Shown here in pieces: positions 35,901 through 43,530 of a DNA stretch of 64,000 bases (position 1 is its first letter; the number at the start of each line of letters is the position of its first letter). The position numbers and the translations under genes are program-made. The stretch lies in the NCBI RefSeq assembly GCF_030317205.1, contig NZ_JASZYB010000003.1:62001-126000 (forward strand), read 5' to 3'. The notes under the pieces are model-generated. The model was not told where the DNA came from. It ran no database searches and saw only the letters and a list, made by a program, of their open reading frames with translations. The DNA comes from Variovorax sp. J2L1-78 (GTDB lineage Bacteria > Pseudomonadota > Gammaproteobacteria > Burkholderiales > Burkholderiaceae_C).

Positions 35901-36056
35901 GGCACCGAGGTGCTGCACCCCGTGGCCGTGGTGATCTTCTGCGGGCTCATCAGCTCGACGCTGCTCGACACCTTCCTCACGCCTGCGATGTTCTGGCTGT
36001 TCGGCCGCAAGGCCGCGCAACGGCTGGCCGACGACGACAGCGCCGAAGCGCTGTGA
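32937..36056 (+). CDS. Heavy-metal-type RND efflux pump, inner-membrane subunit (CzcA/CusA-like)
   Basis: 1039 residues, with the normal RND layout of twelve transmembrane helices and two large periplasmic loops. Signatures include the N-terminal DVFPDLNKPTVTIVTEAGG and the TM4 region GGLVDDAVVDVENI (Asp404, Glu411). Relative to C. metallidurans CzcA, the residues matching Asp408 and Glu415 are kept, but the one matching Asp402 is Ala398. The exported metal therefore cannot be predicted simply from CzcA. The start is the ATG at 32937, eleven bases after czcB. Confidence 0.9.
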   Translation: MFKWLLDFSLGNRLLVLIAGVVLMGYGAFTLSRMPVDVFPDLNKPTVTIVTEAGGMAPEEVEQLITLPLETTMNGLPGVESVRSVSSAGLSFLYVTFDWSTDIYRARQLVAERLGSMEESMAAGITPRMGPVSSIMGEIMQIAIPIDTTKVSPMAVREYADWVLRPRLLSVQGVAQVIPIGGEVRQFQVQPDTVRMGDLGITHEQLEAALKGFSGNTSGGFLELNGREYLIRHLGRTSRLDDLKNLALTAKGGQPILLRQIAEVTFAAAIKRGDAGFEGKPAVILGIQKQPTADTIALTRSIEDALVGLKASLPAGMEAPKVTFRQASFIEASITTLQGKLIGASVFVAVILFFFLGTIRPTVIALVAIPVSIFITALVFRWFGLSINTMTLGGLAIAIGGLVDDAVVDVENILRRLKEDRAKPAAQRMNLLALVAKASMEVRSGILYATVIIVLVFIPLFALPGLEGKLFVPLGIAFIVSTLASLVVSVTVTPVLSYYLLPKMKRLEHGDTKVLAWLKAGYRGGLQSVLARPKAALVAAGAAVLVAGAAVPFFPTTFLPPFNEGTLLIGMRLNPGVTLAESAALARQAEVLVKQVPEVTHVGRRSGRAELDEHAEGVHVSELDVGLKPTAELTRSMDEIGADIRARLANLPASIGVGQPISHRIDHMLSGVRSQIAIKIFGEDLDVLRGQADALRAKLAAIPGLADLEIEKQVLAPQIKVRIDYAAAARYGVPAPQVLATLQSLVEGEKVAQIVEGNRRFALVVRLPETARSIEGLGQILIDTPTGRVPLSKIASIEDGDGPNQISRDDGKRRIVLSANAQGRALSDVVADIRAAVAATPLPEGYFVTLGGQFQAQEEASRLIGVLSLVSLALMAVVLYSRYRSMVLSALIMANIPLALVGAVLGLWLSGQPLSVAALVGFITLAGVSVRNGILKVSHYVNLMRYEGEAFGVPMIVRGSLERLAPVLMTALVTAFALAPLLFEAERPGTEVLHPVAVVIFCGLISSTLLDTFLTPAMFWLFGRKAAQRLADDDSAEAL

Positions 36057-36090
36057 CCTGTTCTTCCCTCATCCTTCCAAGGAGTCTTTC

Positions 36091-36471
36091 ATGACGTTGC
36101 GTTCCCTTCTTCTCGCCGCATCCCTCGTTGCCTTCGCAGGCTCGGCCCTGGCGCACGGCGACGAACATGCCCACACGCCGCTGCATGGCGGCGTGGTCAC
36201 CGAGGTCAAGGACATGGACTACGAACTCGTCGCCAAGCCCGGCGTGGTGCAGCTGTACCTGCGCGACCACGGCAAGCCCGCCGACGTCGCCAAGGCCAGC
36301 GCCAGGCTCACGCTGCTGGCCGGCACCGACAAGCAGGACATCGATCTCAAGCCGGCCGGCGACCGGCTCGAAGCCGCCGGCAGCTTCAAGACCGCAGCCG
36401 GTACCAAGGCGGTGGTGGTGGTGCGGATCGACGGCAAGCCGGCGTCGACTGCGCGCTTCACGCTGCGCTGA
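36091..36471 (+). CDS. Small periplasmic His-rich protein at the end of the metal-efflux operon
   Basis: 126 residues. The signal peptide ends ALA, and the mature protein starts HGDEHAHTPLHGGVV, then a compact beta-rich domain of about 95 residues. I do not recognise a named family. The His-rich N-terminus matches those of the operon's adaptor and accessory protein. The 3' end overlaps the convergent ribokinase gene by 14 bases. Confidence 0.75.
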   Translation: MTLRSLLLAASLVAFAGSALAHGDEHAHTPLHGGVVTEVKDMDYELVAKPGVVQLYLRDHGKPADVAKASARLTLLAGTDKQDIDLKPAGDRLEAAGSFKTAAGTKAVVVVRIDGKPASTARFTLR

Positions 36472-37378
36472 TCTCGCGCAGCGTCGGGATCGACGTCTGC
36501 GCCCCGTGCCGCGTGACCGACAGCGCCGCGGCGGCCTGGCCGAAGCGGATCGCCTCGGCCGCCGAAGCGCCTGCGGCCAGCCGCGCCGCGAAGCCGCCGA
36601 TGAAGGTGTCGCCGGCGGCCGTGGTGTCGACCGCTTCGACCACGGGCGCGGGGTGGTGCTGCATGCCGCCGGCGTGCGCATGCAGCACGCCTTGCGCGCC
36701 GAGCGTGATCAGCACGTGCGCGCAGCCCCTCGCCAGCAGCACCGCAGCCGCCTGCTGTGCCGAGGCGATGCCCGTCACGGCGATGCCGCTGAGCATCGAT
36801 GCCTCGACCTCGTTCGGCACCAGCCAGTCGACCTGCGCCAGCAGCGCCGCGTCGAGCGGCCGCGCGGGCGCCGGGTTCAGCACGGTGGTCTTGCCGGCGG
36901 CCTTGGCACGCTGCAGCGCCTGCTGCACGGTGAGCATCGGCACTTCGAGCTGGCAGACGACGACGGCCGCCTCCGCCAGCGACGCCTCGGCCGCGTCGAG
37001 GTCGGCGGTGCCCAGCGTGTCGTTGGCGCCGGGCACTAGCACGATGTGGTTGCGGCTCGCACGGTCGACCGCGATCAGCGCCATTCCGGTGGGTTGCGTG
37101 GCATGCGTGCGCAATGCGCGCAGGTCGATGCCTTCGTGCCGCAGGCCGTCGCGCAGCAGGCGGCCGTGCGTGTCGTCGCCCACGCAGCCGACCATCGCGG
37201 TGGGCGCACCCAGCCGCGCCGCGGCCACGGCCTGGTTGGCGCCCTTGCCGCCAGCGACGGTGGCGAAGCCTTCGCTGGCCAAGGTCTCGCCCGGCGCGGG
37301 CAGGTGCGGCACGCGCGCCACCAGGTCCATGTTGAGGCTGCCGATGACGAGAACCCAAGCGTCGTTGGAAGAGGGCAT
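36458..37378 (-). CDS. rbsK: Ribokinase (PfkB family sugar kinase)
   Basis: 306-residue cytosolic kinase expected to phosphorylate D-ribose at O5. The N-terminal GSLNMDLVARVP, GGKGANQAVAAARLG, the substrate/anion region and the catalytic motif DTTAAGDTFIGGF (catalytic Asp in AAGD; ribokinases usually read GAGD) are present. The start at 37378 is chosen over a frame open to 37648, whose extra 90 residues look non-coding. No ribose transporter is nearby, so another pentose or nucleoside-derived sugar is possible. Confidence 0.88.
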   Translation of the reverse strand: MPSSNDAWVLVIGSLNMDLVARVPHLPAPGETLASEGFATVAGGKGANQAVAAARLGAPTAMVGCVGDDTHGRLLRDGLRHEGIDLRALRTHATQPTGMALIAVDRASRNHIVLVPGANDTLGTADLDAAEASLAEAAVVVCQLEVPMLTVQQALQRAKAAGKTTVLNPAPARPLDAALLAQVDWLVPNEVEASMLSGIAVTGIASAQQAAAVLLARGCAHVLITLGAQGVLHAHAGGMQHHPAPVVEAVDTTAAGDTFIGGFAARLAAGASAAEAIRFGQAAAALSVTRHGAQTSIPTLREISAA

Positions 37379-37681
37379 GGCGTGACAGTGTAGGGAGCGT
37401 GTCGGCGCGGGAACTTGTGTGGACGTGCACGACCTCTGGGCTGCGCTGTCGGGCGTCGACGGGCATGGCGCGCGGCGGGACCCGCGCAACCCCTTGTCGC
37501 GCATGGGCCGTGTGCGATGCATGGGCGCCGCCTGCGTCGATTGTCCCGTCGGCCGGGACAGTCGTCGCGCTGCGCGGCGTTTATCGCCACTGTGCTTCTG
37601 GCTATCTTGCGACCCGTGCCGCACGGCGTGCGGCGCATTCATCGCCAACGCTCCACCTCACATTTCTCCAAGGACATCTCC
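37379..37681. other. 303-base divergent gap between rbsK and the dinucleotide-binding reductase
   Basis: Contains two small perfect hairpins: TGTCCCG-tcggc-CGGGACA (37542-37560) and GCCGCAC-ggc-GTGCGGC (37618-37634), the latter 48 bases before the downstream ATG. The second has the same stem sequence as the hairpin at the centre of the repeat at 16365. Promoters for both genes should lie here; no box pair is convincing by eye. Confidence 0.4.
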
Positions 37682-38305
37682 ATGACGCTCACCATCGTCG
37701 GTTACGGCAACGTCGGCTCCGGCCTCGCCAAGCAATTCGTCAAGGCAGGCCACAGCGTGACGCTGACCGGCCGTTCGCTCGACAAGGCCCAGGCCGTGGC
37801 CGAAGCCGTGGGTGCCAAGGCACTGCCGATGGCCGAGGCCGCGAAGAACGTCGAAGTCGTCGTGCTCGCCGTGCCCTACGACCAGGCCCCCGCTGCGCTC
37901 GCCGCGCTCGGCGACCTGAAGGGCAAGGTCATCGTCGACGTCTCGAACCCGCTGACCGCCGACTACATGGGCCTGACCGTCGGCTTCAGCACCTCGGCCG
38001 CCGAAGAGATCGCCAAGGCCGCGCCCACGGCGTACATCGTGAAGGCTTTCAACACCTTGTTCGCACAGGTCATGCACCAGGGCGCGGGCTTCGGCGACGC
38101 CAAGGGCAGCGTCTTCTTCGCCGGCGACGAGCCGAAGGCCAAGGACACAGTCAAGGCGCTGATCGAGAGCATCGGCTTCGACGCGGTCGACGCCGGCGGC
38201 CTGAAGAACGCGCGCTACCTCGAGCCGGTCGCCGGCCTGAACATCTACTTCGGCTACGGCGCGGGCCTGGGCACGCAGATCGCGCCGGCCTGGCTCAAGC
38301 GCTGA
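37682..38305 (+). CDS. NADPH-dependent F420 reductase-family (NAD(P)-binding) oxidoreductase
   Basis: 207 residues. A Rossmann fold starts at the N-terminus (TIVGYGNVGSGLA, then TGRS as the probable phosphate-recognising loop for NADPH). VVVLAVPYDQAPAAL, VIVDVSNPLT and VKAFNTLFAQV are typical of the FNO/YrfI-like group. Many bacteria with this gene lack F420, so the true substrate is unknown. The stop is followed three bases later by the palindromic repeat copy B and then a strong terminator. Confidence 0.85.
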   Translation: MTLTIVGYGNVGSGLAKQFVKAGHSVTLTGRSLDKAQAVAEAVGAKALPMAEAAKNVEVVVLAVPYDQAPAALAALGDLKGKVIVDVSNPLTADYMGLTVGFSTSAAEEIAKAAPTAYIVKAFNTLFAQVMHQGAGFGDAKGSVFFAGDEPKAKDTVKALIESIGFDAVDAGGLKNARYLEPVAGLNIYFGYGAGLGTQIAPAWLKR

Positions 38306-38308
38306 GCG

Positions 38309-38426
38309 CGTGTGAATGAACCTGCTGCGCGCCCCGATCTCGCCTCTGCGGTCCTCACCGCACGCGAGTGCGGTTCCGGTCCTCGACGCAAGCTCGGGGC
38401 GCTCGCGACGGTTCCTTCACACGTTC
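38309..38426 (+). repeat. 118-nt imperfectly palindromic intergenic repeat, copy B
   Basis: Same length as copy A at 16365 and no gaps in alignment. Here the terminal inverted repeat is nearly perfect (38309-38322 against 38410-38423, 13 of 14). The central hairpin reads ACCGCAC-gcga-GTGCGGT, so an A-T pair replaces the G-C pair of copy A. It starts three bases after the reductase stop codon. Confidence 0.75.
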
Positions 38427-38468
38427 TGAGACCCGCGGACCCGAGGCCGCCCATGGGTCCTGAAATCG

Positions 38469-38494
38469 AAACCCGGCGCGGCCGGGTTTTTTTT
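38469..38494 (+). terminator. Rho-independent terminator
   Basis: Perfect 9-bp stem AAACCCGGC-gcg-GCCGGGTTT continuing into a run of eight T. It ends transcription from the reductase gene and repeat B. It lies 12 bases before the convergent AraC gene's 3' end, so it may work both ways. Confidence 0.9.
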
Positions 38495-38505
38495 GAGCGC
38501 GCGGC

Positions 38506-39495
38506 TCAGGCGTGCAACGCCTCCGCCACCTCGGCCGACTCGCTCTCCGTGATACCCAGCTGCGCCTGCCGGTACGCCCGCGGCGTGGTGCCGAATTCGG
38601 CGCGGAAGGTGCGGCTGAAATGCGCCGGGTCGCTGAAGCCCCAGCGGAAGCAGATGTCGGAGATCGACAGGTGGCGGTGCAGCGTGCTCTGCAGGTCGGA
38701 GCGGCAGCGCTCCAGCCGGCGCTGGCGCAGGTACTGGCCGAAGCTGTGGCCGGCGGCTTCGAAGAGCTTCTGGATGTAGCGCAGCGACGCGTGCTGTTCG
38801 GCGGCGATCTTGCCGACGGTGAGTTCCGGGTCGCCCAGCTGGTTCTCGATCGACTGGCAGATGCGCTGGTAGTGCACCAGCCGCGCGGTACTGCCGAAGG
38901 CCTGCACCGCGGTGCTGCCGGCCAGGCTCACCACCACGAACTCGGTCAGTGCGAGCTCGATGGGGCGCAGCTCGGCGGCGTCGAGTTCTTCCATGTTCTC
39001 GGCCACCGACGTGAGCATGCCCGCGAAGATACGGTTGATCGCCTTGTGGCCCGAGAGCGTGCCGGTGCGCAGCGAGCCCAGGTTGATCAGGCGCGGGTGC
39101 AGCATCAGTTGCGGGATCTTCACGTAGAGCATGCGGAAGTCGCTCTTGAGCGTGAGCGTCGAATCCACGCCGGTGGGCCCGTAGATGATGTCGCCCGGTG
39201 TCAGGTCGATCACGGGTTCGCCCTTGCCACCGCCGAAGGCGAAGCGGCCTTCCATCAGGATCGACAGCCACACCGAGAAGGGCTGCTCGCCCGAGCGCCC
39301 CGAGATGGTCTGCGGCGACGCGCTCATGCGGGCGAACTCGATGCCCTGCGGCGACACCAGGCTGGCCACGTCGCCGTGCACGCCGGCATCCGGCTGGTCG
39401 ACGGTGGGCAGATGCAGGCGCGAGAGGGCCTGTTGCCACACGCGGGGGCGCTCGCCCTGGATGTAGGCGTTGGTCGAGAAATTCCATGCGTTCAC
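38506..39495 (-). CDS. AraC-family transcriptional regulator
   Basis: 329 residues. The N-terminal part (about 40-190) resembles the AraC-binding-like ligand domain (TPGDIIYGPTGVDSTLTLKSDFRMLYVKI region). The C-terminal double helix-turn-helix carries ASLRYIQKLFEAAGHSFGQYL and the typical WGFSDPAHFSRTFRAEFGTTP. The effector is unknown. It lies downstream of the reductase-acetamidase-LysR series in the same direction, separated by 173 bases with a 12-bp palindrome. Confidence 0.9.
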   Translation of the reverse strand: MNAWNFSTNAYIQGERPRVWQQALSRLHLPTVDQPDAGVHGDVASLVSPQGIEFARMSASPQTISGRSGEQPFSVWLSILMEGRFAFGGGKGEPVIDLTPGDIIYGPTGVDSTLTLKSDFRMLYVKIPQLMLHPRLINLGSLRTGTLSGHKAINRIFAGMLTSVAENMEELDAAELRPIELALTEFVVVSLAGSTAVQAFGSTARLVHYQRICQSIENQLGDPELTVGKIAAEQHASLRYIQKLFEAAGHSFGQYLRQRRLERCRSDLQSTLHRHLSISDICFRWGFSDPAHFSRTFRAEFGTTPRAYRQAQLGITESESAEVAEALHA

Positions 39496-39586
39496 GATGA
39501 ACCTCCGGTGGCTGGTTCTGAAAAGGTGCGGCGCACCCCGTCTTCGACTTGCGTCAAGGAACAGAGCAATTTCCCGGCCACCGGGG

Positions 39587-39598
39587 CGCGAATTCGCG
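39587..39598. promoter_or_regulatory. Perfect 12-bp palindrome CGCGAATTCGCG upstream of the AraC gene
   Basis: About 90 bases before the AraC start, in a 173-base gap. Its first 11 bases recur upstream of hmgA at 49508-49518. Possible operator. Confidence 0.3.
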
Positions 39599-39668
39599 AA
39601 ATGGCAAGAGTTCGTGCGCTTTCAGCCGGTCCGGCGGCGCGCGGGTGTGCGCAAAGAGAGACGACGGC

Positions 39669-40577
39669 TCAGCGCGCGAGCCAGTCGGCGCCGGCCAGGG
39701 ACTCGACCAGGAAGTCGATGGCCACGCGCACCTTCATCGGCAGCTGGCGCCGGCTCGGGTACACCGCGTGGATGCCCACGCTGCGCAGCGGGTAGCGCTG
39801 CAGCACCGGCACCAGCTCGCCGCGCCGCAGGCTGTCGGCCAGCAGGAAGCTGGGCTGCATGACGATGCCGAGCCCCGCGCATGCCGCCGCCAGGCAGGTG
39901 TCGCCGTTGTTGGCGCACAGCCGGGCCTGCGTGCGCACCGCGATCGGGCCTCGGTCACTGTCGAAGTGCCAGACGTCACCTTCCGCGGCGTAGGTGTAGC
40001 CGATGACGGCGTGGTCCGCGAGTTCGTCCGGGTGCATCGGCTCGCCGTGCCGTGCCAGGTAGGCCGGTGCCGCGCAGGCGATCAGCCGCGTGCTCCCCAG
40101 CGGCCGGCTGATGAAGGAGGGGTGCTGGCGGTCGGAGATGCGCACGGCCAGGTCGAAGCGCTCGTCGTTCAGGTCGAGCAGTGCGTCGCTCAGGTGCACG
40201 TCCAGCCGCAGCCCCGGATGGCGTGCCAGCAGTTGCGGCCAGAGCGGCGCCAGGTGCTGCGTGCCGAAGCTCATCGGCGCCTGCACGCGCAGCAGGCCGG
40301 CGGGCTGCTGCGCATCACCGGCCACCAGCTCGTCGGCCTCGTCCAGCGCCTGCACGATGGGCTTGCAGCGCGCCAGGTACAGCGTGCCGGCCGGCGTGAG
40401 CGACACGCGGCGCGTGCTGCGCTGGAACAGCCGCGCCCCCAGGCGCTGCTCCAGCTCGATCACGCTGCGCGAGACCGCCGTCTTCGACACGCCGATGGCG
40501 TCGGCCGCGCGCACGAAGCTGCCCGACTCCGCGACCGAGATGAAGCACTCGATCTCGCGCAGCTTGTTGCTGCTCAT
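39669..40577 (-). CDS. LysR-family transcriptional regulator
   Basis: 302 residues. The N-terminal winged helix-turn-helix (REIECFISVAESGSFVRAADAIGVSKTAVSRSV) is followed by a periplasmic-binding-protein-like effector domain (about 92-295). It resembles the CrgA/PecT-like subgroup (RSTRRVSLTPAGTLYL). It lies 13 bases downstream of the acetamidase gene in the same direction. It is likely co-transcribed with that gene rather than divergent, which is less usual for LysR regulators. Confidence 0.9.
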   Translation of the reverse strand: MSSNKLREIECFISVAESGSFVRAADAIGVSKTAVSRSVIELEQRLGARLFQRSTRRVSLTPAGTLYLARCKPIVQALDEADELVAGDAQQPAGLLRVQAPMSFGTQHLAPLWPQLLARHPGLRLDVHLSDALLDLNDERFDLAVRISDRQHPSFISRPLGSTRLIACAAPAYLARHGEPMHPDELADHAVIGYTYAAEGDVWHFDSDRGPIAVRTQARLCANNGDTCLAAACAGLGIVMQPSFLLADSLRRGELVPVLQRYPLRSVGIHAVYPSRRQLPMKVRVAIDFLVESLAGADWLAR

Positions 40578-40590
40578 CTGGCGTGAGCGT

Positions 40591-41667
40591 TCAGAAGCCC
40601 TTCGGCGGAAAGATGTTGCGCGGGATGCGCACGTGTGCGCCCTGCGTGGCGTCGACCACCTGCGTCACGCCGAAGTCGGCCGCCACGCTCATGAGCGAGT
40701 AGCTGTCGTTGCGCGACAGGCCGTGGTGCTCGTTGAGCAGCCTGAGCATGTCGAGCGCGGCGTTGCGCGTGGCCACGTTCAGGTCGGGGTCGAAGCCGTG
40801 CACGATGAAGGCGTCTTCGGTCTCCAGCAGCGGCGAGGGGAAGAAGAAGTCCTTGCGCAGGATGATCTGCATCGTCACGTTGAGCGAACTCTCGATGGCG
40901 GTGCCGCTGATCTCGCCGTCGCCCTGCGACACGTGCGGGTCGCCGATGGAGAACAGCGCGCCGTCGACCTGCACCGGGTAGTACATGGTGGCGCCGGCGC
41001 CGATGCGCCAGTTGTCGATGTTGCCGCCGTGCAGGCCCGGGGGGATGGTGCTCACGCGGCCGTGCACGTCGGGTGCCACGCCGGCCGTGCCCAGGTGGGG
41101 ACGCACCGGCACGCGCACACCCTTGAGCGCCTCCTGCCGGTCGCACACCGGGCATTCGGTGACGGTGCCCGGCACCAGGTACTTGCCGGGGAAGTCGTAG
41201 GCGTACAGGGCGCGTGCGTTGTTCGAGTTCGGGTCCAGCTCATAGATGGTCACGCGTTCCTTCTCGCCGAACTCCTTGTACAGATAGCCCCAGTTGGCCG
41301 CGAGGTTGGAGCCGTAGTTGTTGCGCGGCGTCATGCGGTGGTAGCGCACCTCGAGCATGTCGCCCGGCTTCGCGCCCTCGACGAAGATCGGCCCCGTCAT
41401 GATGTGCACGCCGGGGTTGCGGTCCTCCTCGGGGATCTCCTTGAAGATCTTCCACACCGCGTCGTCCATCATCAGCGCGGGCGCGTCGCCCGCGTGGTGC
41501 GTGATCGCCTCGGCGACCACCAGGTCGCCGCTCTTCACGGTCAGCGACGGCGCCTGGGCCGGATCGAAGTAGCCCCAGTGCACGTTCTGCGGCGTGGCGC
41601 GCAGCGTGTGCAGGGCGCTGGGTTCGACGTGGGCGCGGCGTTGGTTGTGTTCGCAGATCAGGGCCAT
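40591..41667 (-). CDS. Acetamidase/formamidase family protein
   Basis: 358-residue cytosolic amidase predicted to hydrolyse formamide, acetamide or a related short amide to ammonia and an acid. Family features are HWGYFDPA, DLVVAEAITHHAGD, the HIMTGPIFVEGAKPGDML beta segment, PPGLHGGNIDNW and SIGDPHVSQGDGEISG. It is flanked by a flavin/iron-sulfur reductase upstream (52-base gap) and a LysR gene downstream, forming a probable three-gene operon. The real substrate may be larger, made available by an oxygenase. Confidence 0.9.
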   Translation of the reverse strand: MALICEHNQRRAHVEPSALHTLRATPQNVHWGYFDPAQAPSLTVKSGDLVVAEAITHHAGDAPALMMDDAVWKIFKEIPEEDRNPGVHIMTGPIFVEGAKPGDMLEVRYHRMTPRNNYGSNLAANWGYLYKEFGEKERVTIYELDPNSNNARALYAYDFPGKYLVPGTVTECPVCDRQEALKGVRVPVRPHLGTAGVAPDVHGRVSTIPPGLHGGNIDNWRIGAGATMYYPVQVDGALFSIGDPHVSQGDGEISGTAIESSLNVTMQIILRKDFFFPSPLLETEDAFIVHGFDPDLNVATRNAALDMLRLLNEHHGLSRNDSYSLMSVAADFGVTQVVDATQGAHVRIPRNIFPPKGF

Positions 41668-41719
41668 CGTGGTGCTCGTGACGTGTGGTGAAAGAGAAGA
41701 AAGGTCGTGCGCTTGCGGG

Positions 41720-42757
41720 TCAGAGGTCGAGCACGAGCAAGGGGGTCTTCGAGCGCGAGCAGCAGGGCGTGAACTCGGTGTTCGCCGCCTGCTCCTCGGG
41801 GCTCAGCAGCAGGTCACGGTGGTCGGGCACGCCGGCCAGCACGCGGGTGCGGCAGCTGCCGCACACACCGACCTCGCACGACATCGGGATGTGCACGCCG
41901 GCCGCGGCCAGCGCGGTCACGATGCTCTGGTCCGCCGCGATCGGGATGCGCCTGCCGGTGGAGGCGATCTCGACTTCGAAGGCCTCGCAGGTGTCGCCGC
42001 CGGTCGCAGTGCCGGGCGGCAGGGCGGCCGGTGCGCCGAAACGCTCGAAGTGGATATGGTCGCCGGCCCAGCCTTGTGCTCGCGCGATGCGGTCGGCCGC
42101 GTCGATCATCCCGCCCGGCCCGCACACGTACAGGTGGCGCCCCGGCTTGCCGCTGCCCAGCAGCGTCGGCAGGTCCATCGGCGCCACGCCCCGGCCGTCG
42201 TCGGCATACAGGTGCACGCGGTGGCCGAACACGCCCGAGCGCAGCAGCGGCAGGAAGGCCATGTGCTCCAGCGAGCGACCGCTGAAATGCAGCTCGAAGT
42301 CGAGCCCCGCGGCCGTCAGTTCCAGCGCCATGCACAGCACCGGCGTCACGCCGATGCCACCGGCCAGCAGCAGCGGCGGCTGCGCGGCGGGCTGCTGCAG
42401 CGCGAAGTGGTTGAAGGGGCCGCGCACCGCCAGCGTGTCGCCGGGGCCGACGGTGTCGCACAGCAGCGCCGAGCCGCCGCGCCCGGCCGTCTCGCGCTGC
42501 ACCGCGATGCGGTAGTGCGCGCGGTCGTCCGGCGAACTGCACAGCGAGTAGTGGCGGATCAGCCCGCCGACCTGCACCTCGAGGTGCGCGCCGGCCGTGA
42601 AGGACGGCAGCGTCGCGCCGTCGGCCAGCGCCAGGTCGAACACGACGATGTCACGCGTCTCGTTGCGCCGCGACACCACCTGCAGCGCGAACCACTGGCT
42701 CGGATCGATCAGGGACGCAGGCGCAGCGGGGCGCTGGACGAGGGGCGCGGAAGACAT
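41720..42757 (-). CDS. Phthalate dioxygenase reductase-type flavoprotein (VanB-like), FNR plus plant-type [2Fe-2S]
   Basis: 345 residues. The order is that of class IA reductases: flavin-binding domain (RHYSLCSSP), NAD-binding domain (LLLAGGIGVTP, YVCGPGGMIDAA) and C-terminal plant-type ferredoxin with CEVGVCGSC plus a distal Cys in TEFTPCC. It would pass electrons from NADH to a Rieske oxygenase, but none is adjacent. The nearest in the window is at 18346. The start at 42757 is preferred to 42790. Confidence 0.88.
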   Translation of the reverse strand: MSSAPLVQRPAAPASLIDPSQWFALQVVSRRNETRDIVVFDLALADGATLPSFTAGAHLEVQVGGLIRHYSLCSSPDDRAHYRIAVQRETAGRGGSALLCDTVGPGDTLAVRGPFNHFALQQPAAQPPLLLAGGIGVTPVLCMALELTAAGLDFELHFSGRSLEHMAFLPLLRSGVFGHRVHLYADDGRGVAPMDLPTLLGSGKPGRHLYVCGPGGMIDAADRIARAQGWAGDHIHFERFGAPAALPPGTATGGDTCEAFEVEIASTGRRIPIAADQSIVTALAAAGVHIPMSCEVGVCGSCRTRVLAGVPDHRDLLLSPEEQAANTEFTPCCSRSKTPLLVLDL

Positions 42758-42966
42758 GCGGTGAAGGGGCTGGAAAGTCGCTTGGATCACGGTGAGGTGA
42801 TCCTAGGGACGCCGCTTCAGGGTGTCTTGCGCGTGGGTGCACGGGGGCTTGATGGTGGGGCGCGACCGCGGCTCTGTGCGGAAAGTCACAGGCTGCCCAG
42901 CGCGCCTCAGGCTATTCTTGAATCACCGGCCGGCACAGACCGGCGGGTAGAACAGGGAGCGAAAAA

Positions 42967-43530
42967 ATGATGCGAAGAACCATCGTGGTCGGCGATGCGC
43001 CGGCCTGTGGCGGCCGTGTGTTGCCGTACACGGCCGAGTTGGCGTCCACCATCCAAGGCCACCCCGTGGCGCTGATCGGCGGACGGGTCTACTGCGAGGG
43101 CTGTCACAGCGTCGGCATCATCGCCAAGGCCGGCGGCCCCCGGCGCGAGGGGTTCATCAGCGAGGTGGCGCTGGAGGGCGATGTGGTCGTCTGCCACTGC
43201 CCCAAGCCCCCGCCGCTCATCTCGACACTTCAGACCACCTCGTACAACGACGATGGCGCCGGCACGCATCGAGCGGCCGATGTCGCCGGCCTCGCGGCAT
43301 TGTCCGTCGTGTCGGGTGCCCAGGACATCGCGGCGGCCAAGAAGCTGGTCGATGCGGAGGTCGTGCATCCGCCGGAGGCGGAGCAGACAGAAAGGATCTG
43401 TCCGAATATGACGAACAAGGCGTTCGCCACCCTCGTGATGGAACTGCGGGACACAGCCTCGGCTACATCACCGAGCGGCGGCTGCCTGAACTTGAGCGCT
43501 GGGACAAAGAGGCTCGGGCACGTGTTGTGA
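42967..43530 (+). CDS. PAAR-domain effector, N-terminal part (frameshifted from the M35 part that follows)
   Basis: 187 residues in this frame. Residues 1-80 form a PAAR domain (IVVGDAPACGGRVLP, VALIGGRVYCEGCHS, REGFISEVALEGDVVVCHC), the sharp tip that caps VgrG in type VI secretion. A linker and a NMTNKAFATLVMELRD segment follow. After about 43460 this frame becomes nonsense (SPSGGCLNLSAG). The coding sense continues in the next frame as YITERRLPELERWDKEARARV straight into the M35 domain, so a one-base deletion has split one gene. No vgrG or other T6SS gene is in the window. Confidence 0.75.
   Translation: MMRRTIVVGDAPACGGRVLPYTAELASTIQGHPVALIGGRVYCEGCHSVGIIAKAGGPRREGFISEVALEGDVVVCHCPKPPPLISTLQTTSYNDDGAGTHRAADVAGLAALSVVSGAQDIAAAKKLVDAEVVHPPEAEQTERICPNMTNKAFATLVMELRDTASATSPSGGCLNLSAGTKRLGHVL

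Noticed and set aside
38312..38779. Open frame through repeat B and into the AraC gene
   Set aside because: It runs through a palindromic element and a strong terminator and then antisense to AraC; not a gene.
43440..43480. Programmed -1 frameshift in the PAAR-M35 gene
   Set aside because: No X-XXY-YYZ slippery heptamer or clear downstream stem was visible; a deletion or sequence error is simpler.
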